The notes below the pieces were generated by a model. The model saw only the letters and a program-made list of their open reading frames with translations, did no database searches and was not told where the DNA came from. Below are positions 43,446 to 51,963 of a DNA stretch of 59,028 nt, in pieces (within the stretch, counting starts at the first letter, position 1; each line of letters begins with the position of its first letter). The translations under genes were made by a program, and so were the position numbers. The DNA is from Mucilaginibacter sp. (GTDB lineage Bacteria > Bacteroidota > Bacteroidia > Sphingobacteriales > Sphingobacteriaceae). The stretch spans positions 1 to 59,028 of the forward strand of contig JAUCSE010000103.1 in NCBI GenBank assembly GCA_030445275.1. Direction: 5' to 3'.

Positions 43446-44579
43446 TTATGGGTTCAATACGCTTACAAAAGCTTCTAAAAATCTGTCGGCGTTTGCTTTG
43501 GTTAAATTGAGCGCTGGTAATAACCTTACCACGTTTGGCTTGGCTTCACCAGTAAAAATATGGTGTTTAAATAAAAGCTCCTTACGCACGTTTGGTAATT
43601 CTTCGGGTAGTTCAATACCGATCATTAATCCGCGGCCACGTACTTCCTTCACCTGCTCCAGTTTCTTAATTTCTTTGATCAGGTAATCGCCTACGGTGGC
43701 TGCATTTTGCATCAGGTTATCCTGTTCCATCACTTCCAATACGGCTAAACCTGCAGCACAGGCTAGGTGGTTACCCCCAAAGGTAGTGCCCAGCATACCA
43801 TAAGCCGGCTGTATTTTTGGCAAAATAATGATACCACCAACCGGGAAACCATTACCCATGCCTTTTGCCATGCTGTAGATATCGGCATTAACACCTGCAA
43901 AATCCTGTGAGAAAAACTTGCCGGTGCGTCCGTAGCCGCATTGTACCGAATCAGCTATGAAAACGGCGTTATACTCATCACATAAAGAACGGATCTTTTG
44001 CAGGAAGCTTTCAGGGGCAACCTGTATGCCTCCAACGCCCTGTATACCTTCAATAATTACAGATGATATTTCATCTTTATGATCAGCAAAGGCTTGTTCT
44101 AAAGCAGCCTCATCGCTCCATGGTAAAAATATCACGTTATCGGTTTCGTTTATCGGGGCAACAATTTTCGGATTGTCGGTGACAGCAACTGCTAATGAAG
44201 TACGGCCATGGAATGCCTTACGAAAAGCAATCACTTTCTTTTTACCATTATAAAACGAAGCCAGTTTTAGTGCATTCTCATTGGCTTCGGCACCTGAATT
44301 ACACATAAATAGCTGGTAATCATCCTTGCCAGACACTTTGCCTAACTTGGCAGCCAGTTCTTTTTGAATGGGTATCTCAATAGAGTTAGAGTAAAACCCC
44401 AACTGGTGCAACTGAGCTTCCAGCCGTTTAACATAATGAGGGTGGGTATGACCGATAGATATAACCGCGTGACCACCATACATATCCAGGTATTCAGTGT
44501 CTTGGGCATCATAAACCAGGCTTCCCTGGCCTCTTACTATATTTATTGGGTTAACGGGATATACGTCGAATAAATTCAT
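43446..44579 (-). CDS. argD: Acetylornithine aminotransferase
   Basis: PLP enzyme that converts the acyl-glutamate semialdehyde to acyl-ornithine. 377 residues. Motifs: MYGGHAVISIGHTHPHYV, FMCNSGAEANENALKLA, the PLP Lys in YSMAKGMGNGFPVGGI, LGTTFGGNHLACAAG. Follows the S23 unit and precedes argF' by 24 bases. Confidence 0.96.
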   Translation of the reverse strand: MNLFDVYPVNPINIVRGQGSLVYDAQDTEYLDMYGGHAVISIGHTHPHYVKRLEAQLHQLGFYSNSIEIPIQKELAAKLGKVSGKDDYQLFMCNSGAEANENALKLASFYNGKKKVIAFRKAFHGRTSLAVAVTDNPKIVAPINETDNVIFLPWSDEAALEQAFADHKDEISSVIIEGIQGVGGIQVAPESFLQKIRSLCDEYNAVFIADSVQCGYGRTGKFFSQDFAGVNADIYSMAKGMGNGFPVGGIIILPKIQPAYGMLGTTFGGNHLACAAGLAVLEVMEQDNLMQNAATVGDYLIKEIKKLEQVKEVRGRGLMIGIELPEELPNVRKELLFKHHIFTGEAKPNVVRLLPALNLTKANADRFLEAFVSVLNP

Positions 44580-44590
44580 ATTATATAAGC

Positions 44591-45030
44591 TTAAAGCTAA
44601 AAGCAGAAAGCAAAAAGCTTTCCTATGTTCTTAGTGTTTTGATCAGGCCAATCAGCATGGCCTTAACTTCGTTAATTATTGTATTCGTTTGCTGATACAA
44701 CGGTTCATCAACATATGATAGATCCCGACACATTAAGCAGCAGTATTCTAATTCATGAGCAGAGCCTAATGCCTGATCTAAAAAATGAGCAAAATCACGT
44801 TCTGTATTTCTACCGCATCCTTCAACTATATTTAATGGAATTGAATAGGAAGCCCGCTTAGTTTGACTCATTAAATCATATTGTTCACTTTTGGGGAATT
44901 TAGGAAGCAAAGTAAGATAAACAAACATATTCAGTTCATGTGCTTTTTTCCATACTTCATACTTTTTATAATCCCTCATATTCTATGTGGCTACAGCTTT
45001 AAGCTTTTGGCCTTGTGCTTTTAGCTTAAA
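44591..45030. mobile_element. S23 unit 1: inverted-repeat-bounded segment
   Basis: Inverted repeats 44591-44620 and 45001-45030 match at 26 of 30 positions without a gap. They are made of AAGCTTAAAGC-type words and enclose one complete four-helix-bundle gene. The right arm overlaps the argC stop codon (TAA 45028-45026); the left arm ends 11 bases before argD starts. No direct target repeat is evident. The element sits between argC and argD inside an otherwise continuous operon. Confidence 0.6.
44623..44979 (-). CDS. Four-helix-bundle protein, S23/IVP family
   Basis: 118 residues, all-helical. YEVWKKAHELNMFVY, KRASYSIPLNIVEGCGRNTERDFAHFLDQALGSAHELEYCC is the hallmark motif of the family first met as the 23S rRNA intervening-sequence protein; relatives form pentamers that bind nucleic acids (bAvd of diversity-generating elements). 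No catalytic residues. Function unknown. Both ends lie within a few bases of the inverted repeats. It has the same strand as the arg operon and probably shares its transcript. Confidence 0.9.
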   Translation of the reverse strand: MRDYKKYEVWKKAHELNMFVYLTLLPKFPKSEQYDLMSQTKRASYSIPLNIVEGCGRNTERDFAHFLDQALGSAHELEYCCLMCRDLSYVDEPLYQQTNTIINEVKAMLIGLIKTLRT

Positions 45031-46024
45031 ATGCTGCTGCTTTTAAACGCAGCCCTGCTCGTTCATCCAGGCCAAATAGCAGGTTCATATTCTGAACCGC
45101 TTGACCTGAAGCTCCTTTAAGTAAATTATCTAATATGCTTACTATTAATAGTTTGCCTTCATGTTTAGTAACCTGCAGAAAGCATTTGTTGGTATTTACA
45201 ACTTGTTTCAGATCGATATTGCGGTCAGTTACATGTGTAAATGGCTGGTCTGCATAATAGTCCTGATAAAGTTTAAAAGCTGCAACTGCGCTCAAGTCGC
45301 TATCAGTATATATAGAGGCTATAATACCACGGGTGAAATCACCGCGATAAGGTATAAAATTTATAGCCTGTTTAAAATTAGCCTGCAGTTGGTTTAATGA
45401 TTGGCCAATCTCGTTTAAGTGCTGGTGGTTAAATGCCTTATAAACAGATAAGTTATCATTACGCCAGGTAAAGTGAGAGGTAGCTGCCAAACTTTGGCCC
45501 GCACCTGTTGAGCCAGTTGTAGCGGCTACGTGAACCTCGTTACTTAACAAGTTTTTTGAAGCCAACGGTAATAAGCCTAACTGCAAACAACTAGCAAAAC
45601 AACCAGGATTAGCTATATTCTGAGCTGTTTTTATCTGCTCCCGGTTCAGTTCCGGCAACCCATAAACAAAGCTTTTATTTTTGAATTTTGAATTTTGACT
45701 CAGCCTAAAATCCTGACTCAGGTCGATGATTTTGATATGGTCAGGAATTTCGGTTGTTTCCAGGAACTTTTTAGCATCACCATGACCAACACATAAGAAT
45801 AACACATCAATAGCGAAAGATAGCTCACCGGTAAAACGGAGATTGGTATCGCCAAAAAGGTCGGTATGTACCTCGTAAACATGATTGCCGGTATTGCTGT
45901 TGCTGTGCACAAATATAATCTCCACGTTAGGGTGATTGATCAGTATGCGTAGCATTTCGCCGCCGGTATATCCCGCGCCGCCAATAATGCCGGCTCTTAC
46001 TTTATTTAATGTTGATCCTGTCAT
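45026..46024 (-). CDS. argC: N-acetyl-gamma-glutamyl-phosphate reductase
   Basis: Reduces the acyl-glutamyl phosphate. ATG 46024 (MTGSTLNKVRAGIIGGAGYTGGE) gives 332 residues; the longer frame overlaps the cupin gene too far. NPGCFASCLQLGLLPL contains the active Cys, ATTGSTGAGQSLAATSHF the glycine loop, GDFTRGIIASIY the C-terminal core. A low-complexity stretch in the middle (KFKNKSF) is encoded by AAATTCAAAATTCAAA. Confidence 0.95.
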   Translation of the reverse strand: MTGSTLNKVRAGIIGGAGYTGGEMLRILINHPNVEIIFVHSNSNTGNHVYEVHTDLFGDTNLRFTGELSFAIDVLFLCVGHGDAKKFLETTEIPDHIKIIDLSQDFRLSQNSKFKNKSFVYGLPELNREQIKTAQNIANPGCFASCLQLGLLPLASKNLLSNEVHVAATTGSTGAGQSLAATSHFTWRNDNLSVYKAFNHQHLNEIGQSLNQLQANFKQAINFIPYRGDFTRGIIASIYTDSDLSAVAAFKLYQDYYADQPFTHVTDRNIDLKQVVNTNKCFLQVTKHEGKLLIVSILDNLLKGASGQAVQNMNLLFGLDERAGLRLKAAAF

Positions 46025-46355
46025 TGTTTGTGGATGGATATGAATATAAAATAAACTCCAGGTCGCTCCGGTCATGGTTACTGATAAAGTGCTGCTGACC
46101 GGGTAATATTTCGATGCCTTGTTCGGGTTTTAACTCAGTAACATTCCCATCAATGGTAAATGTCGCACGTCCTTTTAAAATAAAGAACACTTGTGTAGCT
46201 TTTTCGTGGTAATGTAATTGTTCGGCTGTATCCGGTGGCATCAGTTCCTGCTTTACGGATAATACCTCCGTATCAATATAAGTCCAGCCATGGCAATCAT
46301 CGCCCCAGTTATAGTGGTTTAAACATTCACCTTTTGAAAATGCTGTATTAATCAT
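46002..46355 (-). CDS. Cupin-domain protein in the arginine operon
   Basis: 117 residues, single cupin. HYHEKATQVFFILKGRATFTIDG supplies the metal His-x-His and Glu region, and EILPGQQHFISNHDRSDLEFILYSYP the second motif. Function unknown; could be a small-molecule isomerase, a sensor or a dioxygenase. It overlaps argG by 8 and argC by 23 bases, so it is translated with both and likely helps the same pathway. Confidence 0.85.
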   Translation of the reverse strand: MINTAFSKGECLNHYNWGDDCHGWTYIDTEVLSVKQELMPPDTAEQLHYHEKATQVFFILKGRATFTIDGNVTELKPEQGIEILPGQQHFISNHDRSDLEFILYSYPSTNNDRINIK

Positions 46356-47550
46356 TTTGCGTTGGGTTATTAACCTTGTGATATATCATTACCTGGTTGC
46401 CAAATATTTTGGAGAAGCCTTTTACATCCTCGCCACTCCAGGCATTATTCATTTCGCCATAGCTGCCAAACTTGTTCGACATCAAATCGTGATCTGACTC
46501 AATACCTACCACCTGGAAACGATACGGATGCAGTTGTACAAATACCTTGCCGCTTACGTTTTGCTGTGTATCACTTAAAAATGCCTCCATGTTGCGCATA
46601 ACAGGATCGTGGAACTGTCCTTCATGTAACCAGTTGCCATAGAATGAAGATAACTGATCTTTCCATGTTAACTGCCATTTGGTAAGTACATGTTTTTCTA
46701 AAGTGTGGTGAGCCTTAATAATTACCATCGGAGCGGCGGCCTCAAAACCAACACGGCCTTTAATACCTATAATGGTATCGCCAACATGGATATCGCGACC
46801 GATACCATAGGGTTGTGCAATAGCCTGCAACGCTTGTATAGCTTTGGTTGGATGATCGTATCTTTCTTTATCAATACCCACCAGTTCGCCTTTTTCAAAA
46901 ACAAGCTCAATATCTCTGACTTCTGATTCGGTAACCTGGGTAGGCCATGCCTCTTCAGGTAAACCAAGGTTGGAGGTCAATGTTTCTTTACCACCTACTG
47001 ATGTACCCCAGATACCTTTGTTAATAGAGTACTTTGCTTTTTCAAAGTTCATATCAACGCCATGTTTTTTCAGATAATCGATCTCTTCCTCGCGGCTCAG
47101 TTTTAAATCGCGGATAGGGGTGATGATCTGCACTTCGGGCACCAGAATGTTAAAGATCATATCAAAACGAACCTGATCGTTTCCGGCACCGGTACTGCCA
47201 TGTGCTACATATTCGGCACCTATTTCTTTAGCATAATTAGCGATCGCGGTAGCCTGACTTACCCGCTCGGCACTTACTGAAAGGGGGTAGGTGTTATTTT
47301 TTAAAACGTTACCATAAATTAAAAAGCGAACACAGGTATTGTAAAAGTTTTTGGTTTCATCAACCACATGGTGTGATGTAACGCCCATTTTGTAGGCACG
47401 TTCTTCAACTCCTTTTAACTCTTCGTCGCTAAAACCGCCGGTGTTAACAATAACGGAGTGCACTTCGTAACCAAGGTCCTGTGTTAAATAAATACAGCAA
47501 AATGAGGTATCTAGTCCTCCGCTATACGCCAATACTACTTTTTTCTTCAT
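46348..47550 (-). CDS. argG: Argininosuccinate synthase
   Basis: Joins citrulline (or its acyl form later deacylated) to aspartate with ATP. 400 residues: AYSGGLDTSFCCIYL is the ATP loop, VAHGSTGAGNDQVRF and KYSINKGIWGTSVGGKETL the substrate loops. At the head of the main operon; argH and argE are not in the window. Confidence 0.97.
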   Translation of the reverse strand: MKKKVVLAYSGGLDTSFCCIYLTQDLGYEVHSVIVNTGGFSDEELKGVEERAYKMGVTSHHVVDETKNFYNTCVRFLIYGNVLKNNTYPLSVSAERVSQATAIANYAKEIGAEYVAHGSTGAGNDQVRFDMIFNILVPEVQIITPIRDLKLSREEEIDYLKKHGVDMNFEKAKYSINKGIWGTSVGGKETLTSNLGLPEEAWPTQVTESEVRDIELVFEKGELVGIDKERYDHPTKAIQALQAIAQPYGIGRDIHVGDTIIGIKGRVGFEAAAPMVIIKAHHTLEKHVLTKWQLTWKDQLSSFYGNWLHEGQFHDPVMRNMEAFLSDTQQNVSGKVFVQLHPYRFQVVGIESDHDLMSNKFGSYGEMNNAWSGEDVKGFSKIFGNQVMIYHKVNNPTQND

Positions 47551-47560
47551 CTTTTTTGAG

Positions 47561-47656
47561 CTTAAAGCTAAAAGCGGAAGGCTTAAAGCTTTTTCTTTTC
47601 AATTTATGTGTACTTGTTTTTTATTTCGCTTTAGGCTTTTTACCTTTAGCTTTAAT
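47561..47656. repeat. AGCTTAAAGC-family solo repeat pair
   Basis: Arms 47561-47589 and 47628-47656 are inverted with 22/29 matches, no gap. Right arm includes the stop codon (TAA 47654-47652) of the upstream GNAT gene; left arm ends 10 bases before argG. It has the same words as S23 unit 1 but no gene within its 38-base centre. Confidence 0.65.
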
Positions 47657-48299
47657 CGTGATCTTGTCCTATGCGCTTCTTAATGGCATTCTCAATACGC
47701 TCAAGTAGTGTGGCCTTGTGCGTTATTCTTTTCATTTTCTCTTCGTCCTCTTTCATCTTTTCAACCGGATCAAACAGCATGGCGGTGCACATGCAGTTTT
47801 TGCGGTCCTTGCTCATCAGGATATCATAATTCACGCAGCTTTTGCAGCCAGCCCAAAAGTTCTCGTCCTGGGTAAGCTCAGAGTAAGTTACCGGTTCATA
47901 TCCCAGCTCAGAGTTGATCTTCATTACAGCCAGTCCGGTTGTTAAGCCAAAAATTTTGGCATCGGGATACTTAGTTCTTGAAAGTTGAAAGATACGGTGT
48001 TTAATAGCTTTGGCTAAACCTGCTTTCCGGAATTGAGGGTTAACAATAAGGCCTGAGTTGGCCACAAAATCGCCATGGCTCCAGGTTTCAATGTAGCAGA
48101 AACCGGCCCAGGTACCGTCTTTATGTAAGGCGATAACAGCTTTGCCTTCCAGCATTTTGTTGGCAACGTATTCGGGTGAGCGTTGTGCTATGCCCGTGCC
48201 GCGCGCTTTTGCCGATTCGGCCATTTCAACACATATCTGGTTAGCATAATCTACATGTTGGGCTGTAGCAACCTTAATATCAAAATCTTGTATGGTCAT
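47652..48299 (-). CDS. GNAT acyltransferase heading the arginine cluster
   Basis: 215 residues. GNAT fold: KAVIALHKDGTWAGFCYIETWSH, SGLIVNPQFRKAGLAKAIKHRI is the acyl-CoA loop, FGLTTGLAVMKINSELGYEPV. A Cys-rich tail follows (CKSCVNYDILMSKDRKNCMCTAMLFDP), which could bind metal. Its place ahead of argG makes it the probable acylglutamate synthase (argA function), but acyl donor (acetyl or succinyl) is not readable. Confidence 0.83.
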   Translation of the reverse strand: MTIQDFDIKVATAQHVDYANQICVEMAESAKARGTGIAQRSPEYVANKMLEGKAVIALHKDGTWAGFCYIETWSHGDFVANSGLIVNPQFRKAGLAKAIKHRIFQLSRTKYPDAKIFGLTTGLAVMKINSELGYEPVTYSELTQDENFWAGCKSCVNYDILMSKDRKNCMCTAMLFDPVEKMKEDEEKMKRITHKATLLERIENAIKKRIGQDHD

Positions 48300-48726
48300 T
48301 GAAATAGATATTACCGTTAAATTAATTGGCTTGATAGCCTTAATAATTAGATGGTTTTTTTAAAAAGAAGTTTAATAACTTTCTTTTTTTGATGGGGTTA
48401 TGACAGGAAATCAATTCAAACCCGGGGCATATAGGGCCTTCGTCGGGAGGGGCAGCATAAAAAAACAGTTGAAACCAAAGCAGCGGCAGCCGGAGCAAAT
48501 GTTGCTCTTATTGCAGGCTTATTTAAGCTTTGTAGATTCATTTTTTCGAGGTGTTACTGTGTTTTTAAATTTTGTGCAAAGTATCGCATTAATTTTTATT
48601 TATGCAAGAAAAAAATGATTTAATGATGTTTAGTTAATATATGGGCGCATACATCCGGTAATATTACATTTAGATTGAATACATAAGCCAGGAAATGTTC
48701 CGTTTTTATGAGATGACTTCAAACAA
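48300..48726. other. 427-base gap upstream of the arginine cluster
   Basis: No supported gene; the one open frame (48400-48618) lacks codon bias and family motifs. Contains an imperfect inverted repeat next to the GNAT start (AAAAAGAAGTT, TAAT, AACTTTCTTTTT, 48364-48390), possibly an operator for the arg genes, and a small GAGCAA/TTGCTC hairpin near 48499. Confidence 0.4.
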
Positions 48727-48730
48727 AAAG

Positions 48731-48764
48731 GCCCGGTAATTACATCGAATCGTAATTGCCGGGC
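48731..48764 (-). terminator. Terminator of the exported-protein gene
   Basis: GTAATTGCCGGGC pairs with GCCCGGTAATTAC (one G-U); on the minus strand it is followed by CTTTTTGTTT. Confidence 0.82.
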
Positions 48765-48790
48765 TTTACATGAGCATAAATCCAAAATAA

Positions 48791-49222
48791 CTATTTTTTC
48801 TCTTCAAACTTATCTACAACCAATCTTATTTTCTTATCAGGCATTTCTACGCTTTCGGCCAGGAAAGTGATTTTTCCGTCTTTGCCTTCAATGGTCAGGG
48901 TATAATCTTTTTCACCAGTGCCACCTTCGTTACTAAGAGAGGTATTAATAACTGTTTTTCCGTCTTTAAATGGTGTTGTCCAGTTGCAGGTATTTGATTT
49001 GATAACACCTGTAAGTGTTTCTTTTCCGTTTTCAATTACAATAGAGATGTTTGATTTATTGATGTCAATTACGGTTTGTTCATCTTCAGAGTTCTCTAAT
49101 TTTCCGTTACCATCCAGATGGTCGGTTTTTGAGGAGATGATACTCAGTCTTTTGTCGCATTGGGCAAAGCACACAGCACTGCCGGCTACCAGGAGGAACA
49201 GTGCAAGGAGGGTTGATTTCAT
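48791..49222 (-). CDS. Small exported protein of unknown function
   Basis: 143 residues from ATG 49222, chosen because a signal peptide follows (MKSTLLALFLLVAGSAVCFA then QC). The mature part is beta-rich, lysine/glutamate rich and repeats D-K-I motifs (TVIDINKSNISIVIENGKETLTG, TIEGKDGKITFLAE). Possibly a small periplasmic beta-sandwich. Family not recognised. Single gene with its own terminator. Confidence 0.7.
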   Translation of the reverse strand: MKSTLLALFLLVAGSAVCFAQCDKRLSIISSKTDHLDGNGKLENSEDEQTVIDINKSNISIVIENGKETLTGVIKSNTCNWTTPFKDGKTVINTSLSNEGGTGEKDYTLTIEGKDGKITFLAESVEMPDKKIRLVVDKFEEKK

Positions 49223-49382
49223 GATTTTTACTTTAAATGGTTTAAAATTCAAATAAAGATATGTGTTTTATATAGTATTATGTAATGCATAGTTCTGTAT
49301 TAATGTGATGTAAATCACAATTCGCTGATAATGAGTGATAAGAATAATTATAAATGAAGTATGAGCTGCTTTTTATTATGAA

Positions 49383-50339
49383 TTAACCTTTGGCAACAAT
49401 GTCATTGATGATCATATTGGCATGAATTCGTGAGTTTTCAATAAACCATAAATGTGTATCTAAACCGCCACAAACTACGCCAGCCAAGTATAATCCGGCT
49501 AGATTGGTTTCCATGGTTTCGGGGTTATACTGCGGAATAAATTTATCTTCAGATAAAACAATACCCAGTTTTTTCAGGAAATTGAAATTAGGTTTATAAC
49601 CCGTCATGGCCATTACATAATCATTAGGAATAGTAATTATGCCTTCGAGTGTTTTAATATCTACCTCATGTTCACGGATAGCTTCCAGATTAGAGTTGAA
49701 ATAAGCTTTGATACTGCCTTCTTTTATTCGGTTGATAATATCTGGTCGAACCCAATATTTAACCCTGCTGCTGATCTCGCTGCCTCGCACAACCAATGTA
49801 ACCTCTGCTCCTTTACGGTAGGTTTCCAAAGCTACATCAATAGCCGAGTTACTGGATCCCACTACCACCACTTTTTGCAGGGTATAATAATGCGGATCCT
49901 GGTAATAGTGTTTTACTTTAGGCAGATCTTCACCTGGAATATCCAGGTGAACGGCTATATCATAAAAACCGGTTGAAAGTATAACTCTTTTTGCCTGGTA
50001 GCTGGTTTTGCTGGTGGTTATGGTATAATGACTATTCTCCTTTGTTACATTGGTAACCTCCTCAAATAAATTTAAAGGGAGGTTGTTTGACAGCGCAACA
50101 CGACGGTAATATTCCAAAGCATCATTACGGGTAGGTTTATTGTGTACAGTAACAAAAGGCACTCCGCCAATCTCTAGCTTTTCAGATGTAGAGAAAAAAG
50201 TCATGGTTGATGGATAGTTATACAAGGAGTTAACCAAGCAACCTTTTTCGACAATAATAAAACTTAACCCAGCTTTTTGAGCAGCCAGACCACAAGCCAA
50301 GCCAATTGGGCCACCACCTATAATGAGTATATCGAGCAT
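49383..50339 (-). CDS. ypdA: YpdA-type bacillithiol disulfide reductase
   Basis: 318 residues. FAD loop LIIGGGPIGLACGLAAQKAG, second dinucleotide loop VVVVGSSNSAIDVALETYRKGAEVTLVVRG, CGGLDTHLWFIENSRIHA near the end. No CxxC redox pair, as in YpdA/Bdr, which use FAD only. It suggests that this organism makes bacillithiol, which some Bacteroidota do. Monocistronic. Confidence 0.87.
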   Translation of the reverse strand: MLDILIIGGGPIGLACGLAAQKAGLSFIIVEKGCLVNSLYNYPSTMTFFSTSEKLEIGGVPFVTVHNKPTRNDALEYYRRVALSNNLPLNLFEEVTNVTKENSHYTITTSKTSYQAKRVILSTGFYDIAVHLDIPGEDLPKVKHYYQDPHYYTLQKVVVVGSSNSAIDVALETYRKGAEVTLVVRGSEISSRVKYWVRPDIINRIKEGSIKAYFNSNLEAIREHEVDIKTLEGIITIPNDYVMAMTGYKPNFNFLKKLGIVLSEDKFIPQYNPETMETNLAGLYLAGVVCGGLDTHLWFIENSRIHANMIINDIVAKG

Positions 50340-50372
50340 GTTGCGAAGATAGGCAGTTTGGGCGAAAATTTG

Positions 50373-50402
50373 TTACGTGTTGCGAGGTTCGCGTTACGTG
50401 TT
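50373..50402. repeat. TTACGTGTT direct repeat
   Basis: TTACGTGTT occurs at 50373-50381 and 50394-50402 with GCGAGGTTCGCG between, upstream of ypdA. Iterated-word stretch; not part of the SRP RNA. Confidence 0.4.
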
Positions 50403-50470
50403 CTGGATGGTAGCAGGAATCAGGTATCTCCCAACATGCCCCCCGAGCCGAAATTTTGGGCATAAAAAAA

Positions 50471-50570
50471 GGGTAAGCTACTTTTATCGCGCCGCTCAAC
50501 TCTCTACCCTTGCTGTGTTCCCACCCTGGGGGAGTTCAAGAGGAGCTGGCCGTAAAAGACTTACCCCGGC
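50471..50570 (-). ncRNA. ffs: Signal recognition particle RNA (small type)
   Basis: On the minus strand GGGGTAAG near the 5' end pairs with CTTACCC at the 3' end, followed by T7. The conserved apical loop reads CCCCAGGGTGGGAACACAGCAAGGGT, the SRP domain IV signature bound by Ffh. Length about 100, the bacterial 4.5S size. A promoter-like element ends at its 5' end. Confidence 0.92.
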
Positions 50571-50571
50571 G

Positions 50572-50579
50572 CAAATATA
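50572..50579 (-). promoter_or_regulatory. Promoter -7 element of ffs
   Basis: TATATTTG on the minus strand, directly before the SRP RNA 5' end. The -33 position reads TTA instead of TTG. Confidence 0.65.
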
Positions 50580-50607
50580 GAAAAAGGTTTGTTTATGGTT
50601 AATAAAT

Positions 50608-50656
50608 TGTTAAAAAAGTTAAACGGTTATGACTTAGTATGTTAACTTTTTTAACA
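50608..50656. terminator. Perfect 15-bp AT-rich stem
   Basis: TGTTAAAAAAGTTAA (50608-50622) and TTAACTTTTTTAACA (50642-50656) pair perfectly over a 19-base loop. Lies between the 2H gene end and ffs on the minus strand, so a likely weak terminator. Confidence 0.55.
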
Positions 50657-50678
50657 CTTAAATTCGTCCAAACAGGAG

Positions 50679-51251
50679 TTATAATGTGGTCAGTTTTTTA
50701 CCAAATGGCAGCTTTTTATATTCTTTATAATGATCAATTAGGTTACCACTTCCCTTTTCCAGTATGGTCAAATGCTCGGCTTCAAAGGAGTCCTGGTATT
50801 CCATTTTTTGAAAATACGGCCATAAAGTATTGAATGATTCCGTAGGTATTTTCCTGGTAATGGTAATATGAGGGCGAAGTTTTTTATTTATTCTTAATGT
50901 TTGTTTAATAGAATGGAACCAATTCTCTGTTTCGGCATCTAGCTCCAGGGCAGCGTATATAGTCCTGAAATTTGGCCCGTGAACAAAAAAATCAAAACCG
51001 GTTATCTTTAATTCACGTGCAGGTATAGTTCTGATTTTCATATCTATCAGCTCATAAAATGGCCTGAGCGTTAGTGGCTTTTTTGTAACCTGATCAATTC
51101 TATCCCTGATAATATCAAATGAAATATGTGCTTTGGCGTACATACCAGGAAACTTCCCGATATGTTTACCGCACGAACGCTTAAACAGGTTGATCTTTTT
51201 ATCTACATGTTCAGGTGCCGAAATAATAGTAAGGTAATCTTTGTAATCCAT
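50679..51251 (-). CDS. 2H phosphoesterase, 2'-5' RNA ligase-like, copy 1
   Basis: 190 residues with two family motifs: AHISFDII and PHITITRKI, both histidines present. Such enzymes cut or seal 2'-5' or cyclic phosphate bonds in RNA or nucleotides. It is a close paralogue of the next gene and is read after it, 9 bases downstream. Both are divergent from dinB. Confidence 0.88.
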   Translation of the reverse strand: MDYKDYLTIISAPEHVDKKINLFKRSCGKHIGKFPGMYAKAHISFDIIRDRIDQVTKKPLTLRPFYELIDMKIRTIPARELKITGFDFFVHGPNFRTIYAALELDAETENWFHSIKQTLRINKKLRPHITITRKIPTESFNTLWPYFQKMEYQDSFEAEHLTILEKGSGNLIDHYKEYKKLPFGKKLTTL

Positions 51252-51260
51252 AGTGTTTGG

Positions 51261-51890
51261 TTAAAAAAGATTAATTTGATTTTGAAGGGTTATGTCGGCA
51301 GTAGCCTGTTTGCTGATAATAGCTTCTGCATTATTAGCTGCTCCTTTATTACTTCTAAACTCAAAAACTTTAAAAGATGTCCATTGAGGCGAGTGTGCAA
51401 ATGTTTCCCGTTTTAACATGATCAGTTCATTTACCCAAAATGGCTCAACCAGTTTTTTATGCCTGAAATTTGGCCACAACTGATCAAAATCATTCCCAGA
51501 GATATCCCTGGTGATGGTGATATGCGGTATAATCGTTTTCCTGATTTTTAGCTTTCTCTTTATTGATGTAAACCATTCGTCAACCGAAGGAGTGATCCTG
51601 ATATGCGCGTAAATGGTCATCCTGTTGTGCAGATGGGTAAAATATTTAAACCCATCTATATGCAGTAAAACCGGTGGCAAAGTATTCAAATCTTTTTCTA
51701 TCCGATCTATATTAGTTTCAGCCATGAATGGTTTTTGGCGTTCTAAATGCTGTATGGAAATGTGCGCTGGTGAATCCATACTTTTATAATTGCCAATTAA
51801 CTTAGCAGACGCTTTTTTATAACGTGTTATCTCGTGTTTAATCCCCTCCGGAGGCGAAAGCAGCATCAAATAATCCTCATACATCGTCAT
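51261..51890 (-). CDS. 2H phosphoesterase, 2'-5' RNA ligase-like, copy 2
   Basis: 209 residues; AHISIQHL and PHITITRDI give both catalytic His-x-Thr/Ser motifs. Same layout as copy 1 (start ...DYLMLLSPPEGIKHEITRYKK), with a longer C-terminus. The tandem pair probably arose by duplication. Start codon 67 bases from dinB on the other strand, so the two may share a promoter region. Confidence 0.87.
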   Translation of the reverse strand: MTMYEDYLMLLSPPEGIKHEITRYKKASAKLIGNYKSMDSPAHISIQHLERQKPFMAETNIDRIEKDLNTLPPVLLHIDGFKYFTHLHNRMTIYAHIRITPSVDEWFTSIKRKLKIRKTIIPHITITRDISGNDFDQLWPNFRHKKLVEPFWVNELIMLKRETFAHSPQWTSFKVFEFRSNKGAANNAEAIISKQATADITLQNQINLF

Positions 51891-51963
51891 AGCAACCTGA
51901 TTTTAATATAACAAAAATACTAATATTTTTAGCATAATACTAAATTTATTTTCATATTTGTAC

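Noticed and set aside
48400..48618. Open frame of 72 codons upstream of the arginine cluster
   Set aside because: Unrelated composition, no motif, no ribosome site, and it lies in an AT-rich control region; likely chance.
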